A DNA stretch of 64,000 nucleotides, from contig NC_084596.1 in assembly GCF_033807715.1 (NCBI RefSeq), positions 28,532,879 to 28,596,878 on the forward strand, written 5' to 3'. This DNA is from Cololabis saira. Taxonomy: Eukaryota > Chordata > Actinopteri > Beloniformes > Belonidae. Positions 60,001 to 64,000 of the stretch are shown here, piece by piece; within the stretch, counting starts at the first letter, position 1; each line of letters opens with the position of its first letter. The notes beneath the pieces were generated by a model. That model saw only the letters and a program-made list of their open reading frames with translations. It did no database searches and had not been told where the DNA came from. Both the position numbers and the translations under genes were made by a program.

Positions 60001-60269
60001 CCCCCTCGTCTAATTTGTGCACGTCAGCTGCAGGTCGGCAGTCGCCTCAGAAATGCATTAACGAGCCTGTTAACAGGTATTACTAATTAGCTGCTGTGTC
60101 TTTATTCTCCTGGAAGTGTTTGACGCACAAGCAAAATTAAGGAGGGGGGGTTAAATGTGCAGTTTTAGATGGACAGGATGCTGAAAATGCACACTGGAAG
60201 AAGAGGGTGGATGCAGCACTAGCGACAGGAGGTAAAAAAAAAAAATGAATTAAGTCATGCAATGATCAA
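57033..60269. other. Candidate intron region between exons of the upstream gene
   Basis: Apart from the 99-bp exon at 59415-59513 I see no gene, and no repeat with clear ends. Part of 57033-57350 may still belong to the neighbouring LINE-derived repeat. A GAAA-type short run lies near 59785-59806. Confidence 0.5.
59415..59513 (-). CDS. Candidate exon 2 of the same gene
   Basis: 99 bp between acceptor CCTTGCAG and donor GTGAGTCAC, encoding PAGSQTGAAECWRAELSSDC then VQFMSEEPLLLM. Its incoming phase (two bases) fits candidate exon 1 and its outgoing phase (one base) fits candidate exon 3. Coding function rests on these splice sites and phases; the protein is not recognised. Confidence 0.45.
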
Positions 60270-60560
60270 TAAAGATGCGCGCTTTACCTCCTCGAGCAGC
60301 CGCGCGCCCCTCCATCTCCATCGTCAGCTTTGCCCGGATCAGGTGGATCCACAATCCAGCCAATCTTTCTGTCACTCTTGTCAGTCCAAGTTTAGCGGTG
60401 AGAGGGATGTTTCGCGAGGATTCCTTGAGTGCTGATTACCGCTGGGCGACTATAAATACTGCGGGGCGGCTGGGAGCCAGAGGAGTGTGTCAGAGACGAG
60501 CGTAAACACGCGCGGGGACAATACAGTGATCCCTGCCATCTCCAGCTGCCTGCTGCCTGC
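60270..60560. promoter_or_regulatory. GC-rich promoter-like region with a TATA-like box readable both ways
   Basis: CpG-rich island in AT-rich surroundings. TATAAATA at 60451-60458 reads as TATTTATA on the minus strand. On the minus side the candidate first exon lies within 170 bp; on the plus side a GC-rich leader and then the second PIF-like MITE follow, with no plus-strand gene recognised. Confidence 0.45.
60288..60321 (-). CDS. Candidate exon 1 of the same gene (start MEMEGRAAARG)
   Basis: The ATG at 60321 has A at -3 and G at +4 and leads after 34 bases to donor GAG/GTAAAG. It sits about 130 bp downstream (minus direction) of a TATA-like box in GC-rich DNA. The phase matches exon 2. Short, so chance cannot be excluded. 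Confidence 0.4.
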
Positions 60561-60761
60561 CGCGATAATATGACTCACTTTGTGCAACCCGTGCTCTTCA
60601 AACTTCATTTACGGACTTGATTGAATTGTCTCGGTTCTTATTGTGTGGAGGGAGTTTCTTTTCAGCCGTCTGTTAAAGTTAAAGGTTTCTCAGTGAAGGA
60701 GCCGAGTGCAACAGGTCTCCTTCGGATGGGTGGTCTGCTGCTGGCGTGGAGGAGCACATGG

Positions 60762-60866
60762 ATTATGGTTCTGCGTTAAATCGACGGCGTAGGGTACGCG
60801 GCGACGCGCAGCGTATACGCCGGCGGCTCTGCGTTGGTGTAACGTGGAACCATAAATCAGCCTTTA
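60762..60866. mobile_element. Second PIF/Harbinger-like MITE copy
   Basis: Ends ATTATGGTTCTGCGTTAAAT and, from the right, TAAAGGCTGATTTATGGTTC; central GGCGTAG...GTATACGCCGGCG palindromic region. Same family as 46765-46857; the left end has lost about ten bases. Confidence 0.75.
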
Positions 60867-61004
60867 TTCAGGTGCATGTACCACTAGATGGTGGACTAAA
60901 GCCACGTACTCGGTTCACGACGGCGTCAGTGAATATTGATCATGAAAACGGTGAAATAGAGACGTAAACTATTTGTTGCGCACTTTAACAACTGCAGACA
61001 CAAC

Positions 61005-61744
61005 CAGGGGCGAAAATCCCGGGGGGGACAGGGGGGACAAGTCCCCCCCATTAGTAAAGCTGTCCTCCCCTAGAATAATTTGAGACAGAATTAATAATTT
61101 TGGAACAATGCAGTAGTATTTACTAGTGATGCACCAAAATTAAAATTTGTGGCCGAAACCGAAATCGAAAATAATAATAAACAGTAAAATCTCATTACAC
61201 TTAAAACAAGAGTCGTCACCAGAAAAATAACTTGCTATTTGACCATTTTCACCTGTTTCAAGTAAATTTTCACTTGAAATAAGTAGAAAAATCTGCCAGT
61301 GCGACAAGATTTATCTTATAAGCAAAACAATCTTGTTCCACTGGAAGATTTTTCTACTTATTTTAAGTGAAAATCTACTTGAAACAGGTGAAAATTGTTG
61401 TTTTTTTTTAGTGATGAGTCTTGTTTTAAGTGTAATGAGACTTATTTTTAACTAAAAATGAGACATTTTAACTAGAAATAAGACAAATATTATTGTTAAG
61501 ATTGTGGGTTTTTGCAGTATATTATGTCAGATGTGCTGTATTATTGCCACCTTCCACCTAATACCATTGTTTTGTATTACTCTAAGAAAGGTTTTCTGCC
61601 TGTTTGCGAGATAGAGTTGAAAATGTCAAAATGCTGTATTAAAGGAAAGCTACAACTTTTATTCCTTGTCCCCCCCTGGATTTATTCTCTAAAAGTTTAC
61701 TGTTTATTGTCCCCCCCAACTATGAAACAGGATTTTCGCCCCTG
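61005..61744. mobile_element. hAT-type foldback element with exact 8-bp TSD, carrying nested elements
   Basis: Ends CAGGGGCGAAAATCC and GGATTTTCGCCCCTG are perfect 15-bp inverted repeats, flanked by GACACAAC at 60997-61004 and 61745-61752. Poly(G)/poly(C) runs follow both ends (about 61020-61050, 61668-61720). A different repeat start (TAGTGATGCACCAAAATT, from about 61124) and a 250-bp palindrome (61190-61440) lie inside, so at least two insertions are stacked. Confidence 0.92.
61190..61440. repeat. Long palindromic foldback (arms of about 115 bp)
   Basis: The left arm starts TCTCATTACACTTAAAACAA and the right arm ends with its mirror TTGTTTTAAGTGTAATGAGA. Most of both arms pair with scattered mismatches around a loop near 61313-61330. 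It is a familiar fish foldback unit nested in the hAT element. Confidence 0.88.
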
Positions 61745-61752
61745 GACACAAC

Positions 61753-64000
61753 AATTTGACTTAGCTACAAAGAAACGATTAGACAAACAGATTAAACAGC
61801 TTGTTAACCATCAGTTAACGATCGACTCCTACTCGTCAATAAATGCTGTCCTAATAATTCACGTAGGACTAAACCTGAGAGGTGCAGATAATGACCATAC
61901 AGATGTGAGGATATCTCACACTTAGTAATAAACGAGCTATGATTTAAAAAAAAAAAAAAAATGGTAATTTCTCATTAAAAACCTCTGTCTCATAACCTAA
62001 CATAACCTGCTGCATCATCATTACTGACAAGTGCTTAGTTATCAGCAGGAGTGTCCTATTATTCTCTTATTATCATTATTATATCCGTTTGCCTGTCGAC
62101 AAAAGTTTACAAAAAAAAATAGAAAAGAAACCCTCAAATCCTAATTGTACACACATCTGCATTGCACAGTCTAACTATTATGTGACTTTCCCTGCAAGTG
62201 CATGCATGCACTGGTGACCTGTCCAGGTTGTACCCTGCAGGGAAAGCTGGCACTCCAGCAGATTCCCATGAACCTAAGTAGGAACAAATGAGCTCAAATA
62301 ATGGGTGGATGGATGAATAGAGTGCAGCCATCACAAGTAGTCAGTCATTACATTGGCTGTTAATGACAAATCAATTACTACCCGTTTTCCAACTTTCATG
62401 ACAAAAGGACAAGCAATTCAGAGTGATGACGTCTTAGACAAATGGGTTTCCTTTCCGTTAGTTAGCTCAAAACGTTTCGTCTTTGATTGAAACAGAAGAA
62501 TATGTAGTTAATTAAAAGGTCAGCTGTGTTCATTTTAACCAATCTTGTTATTCCCCAGACTGAGGAAGACTGGGACTTAGAGCAGTGCCGAAACCATCTG
62601 CCGCCACCAACACTGAAAGGTAAATGAAGACTTCAAGTGCCGCACTGTCAGATTAAATATGTATTTCTCTGTTTCAACCTCTTCATTTTCCTCCATAGAG
62701 GGCTCTCTGTGTTTATATCTTAATCAAGATGTTGTTATTCTTGCGTTGCCCAGTCGTATAAATTGTTAGCCAAGACATTTAGTCACACTGACCAGAGGAA
62801 TCATTTAGATCTCTTAAGACTCTAGCTGTTGTCTGACATGTCTCCAAGGCTTTTGGGACACAAGGATCGCTCCAAATGTCCTCATGCCATGTTGTGAGAA
62901 TTCAACATGGATTTATGTAATCTAGCAGAATCATCTCATGTGAGGAAATAATTGCCATCTTATCCTCTGGGCACCCGGCCAAGTGGATGCATGAAATGGT
63001 GACGGGAAGCAGACAAAGTGCTTCCACTGAGACCAGAACCATCAGGTGTACGAGCAGGGAGATGAGCATGTTTTTTGCTGCACGAGACAGTTGGTAGTAA
63101 ATGGTTGGAAAATTAAATCTGGTCTGGCATGAGGAGGCTGCCCTGAGGGTAAACATCAGGTCTGCTTTGCATTCTTGTGGCTTCACGTTTCACAAACCAC
63201 TGCATAGCGGTTTGTTTTTGCCTATCATAACGTGTTTTAGGCTCACATTAGGAGTCCTCTGTGAAAGTAAATCTGCGAGAGGTGCAATGGGTTGAAAATT
63301 GACCTGCAAGTTAGCCGATCTCTCCAGCCAAGACAAAGAATTTAGCATCCTTAAGTATCAAAGATTATTACAGTTTGACAAACGACTGGAGCAGTAAGTG
63401 AGCATATAATAGATCTTAATGTCATTCTTCATTTAGAGGCTTTGACATGTTTTCATATGGACTTCAATTATAATGCAACTGAATATCACAAGGAGCTAAA
63501 CTGTTTAAAAACAGGAGTAGTGTGCTATATCTTTAAATTGAGTCATTTGGACTTTGGAACAGAATTTGTACAGATGACTACCTCATACATGTGCTACGTA
63601 TACCATTTTGTGTCAAAGACAAAGATTTATTTTAATCATCAAGAGTCATTTTCTTCTAAAATGCAAAGGACATAACAGGATTTGAGAATAAATCCAAAGT
63701 TGAGTGCACAAAAATGTTCCACTGCAGGCGACTATGTACAAGAAGCAAATCAGCAACTTTTTTTTTACAGGATTCAACAAGTACTGCATCAATATTTAGA
63801 ATAAAGATATCAATCCTAATAATGTAGACAAGACCGGATTCATTTGCACTGGAGATATCTTTTAAACACAGCACATTAATTAAATTTACAATTCAGTGAA
63901 CTTTGTCTGCTGAATTAAAAGTTCATAGTGCATTAAGGACCACTGTATGCTAGTTTGTTTTCCATATATTAAAGATTAAAATCTCAGTAATTCTAAGTGG
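61753..64000. other. Right end of window without recognised gene
   Basis: AT-rich DNA. At about 62205-62330 there is a repeat tail (GGTGACCTGTCCAGGTTGTACCC then GGGTGGATGGATGAATAG) of the same type as the SINE-like repeat at 35.8-36.1 kb. The short open frames here show no recognisable protein. Confidence 0.6.

Overview
The window is vertebrate, almost certainly teleost, nuclear DNA. Its main gene is the 5' part of a Cav2.3 (R-type) voltage-gated calcium channel alpha-1 gene, cacna1e, on the minus strand. Twelve exons can be placed from the start codon at 46743 down to the left edge, where exon 12 (repeat domain II, S2) runs off the window. All splice sites are GT-AG except intron 1, which is an AT-AC minor (U12-type) intron. 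All codon phases agree, so about 538 codons read without a break. They cover the N-terminus, all of repeat domain I (S1-S6, voltage sensor, pore Glu), the Cav-beta-binding AID in the I-II linker and the first part of domain II. A fish origin is also suggested by the surrounding repeats: Rex3-like and other LINEs, Tc1-like copies, hAT and TTAA-type foldback elements, tRNA-derived SINEs and BEL/Pao.

Layout, left to right: 1-7963 holds exons 12 to 4, with a hAT MITE and a long hairpin in intron 8. Intron 3 (7964-40084, 32 kb) is a collecting ground for mobile DNA: two unlike minisatellites flanking a very young BEL/Pao LTR element (10509-16982, LTRs differing at only two noticed positions), a 439-bp inverted-repeat element with 54-bp TIRs, a stray gene-like first exon, a FEN1/PIN-like plus CXC-type ORF broken by a single stop, a TTAA-type MITE with a retro-insertion inside it, a solo LTR, Tc1, Harbinger, hAT and SINE pieces, and a poly(A)-tailed retro-insertion. 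40085-46743 holds exons 3, 2 and 1. A PIF-like MITE lies about 20 bp upstream of the cacna1e start codon.

Upstream of cacna1e, 46.9-55.4 kb is intergenic with LINE, Rex3-like and Tc1-like relics and microsatellites. At 55.4-60.4 kb three minus-strand exons fit together in phase and look like the 5' end of a second, unrecognised gene, beginning at a GC-rich region with a TATA-like box readable on both strands. 60.7-61.8 kb carries a second copy of the PIF-like MITE and a stack of nested foldback elements with a perfect 8-bp target duplication. 61.8-64 kb shows no gene.

Nothing prokaryotic, no CRISPR array and no rRNA or tRNA gene was seen. Exon and element boundaries come from reading splice sites, terminal repeats and target duplications by eye; family names rest on recognised motifs, not on a database search.
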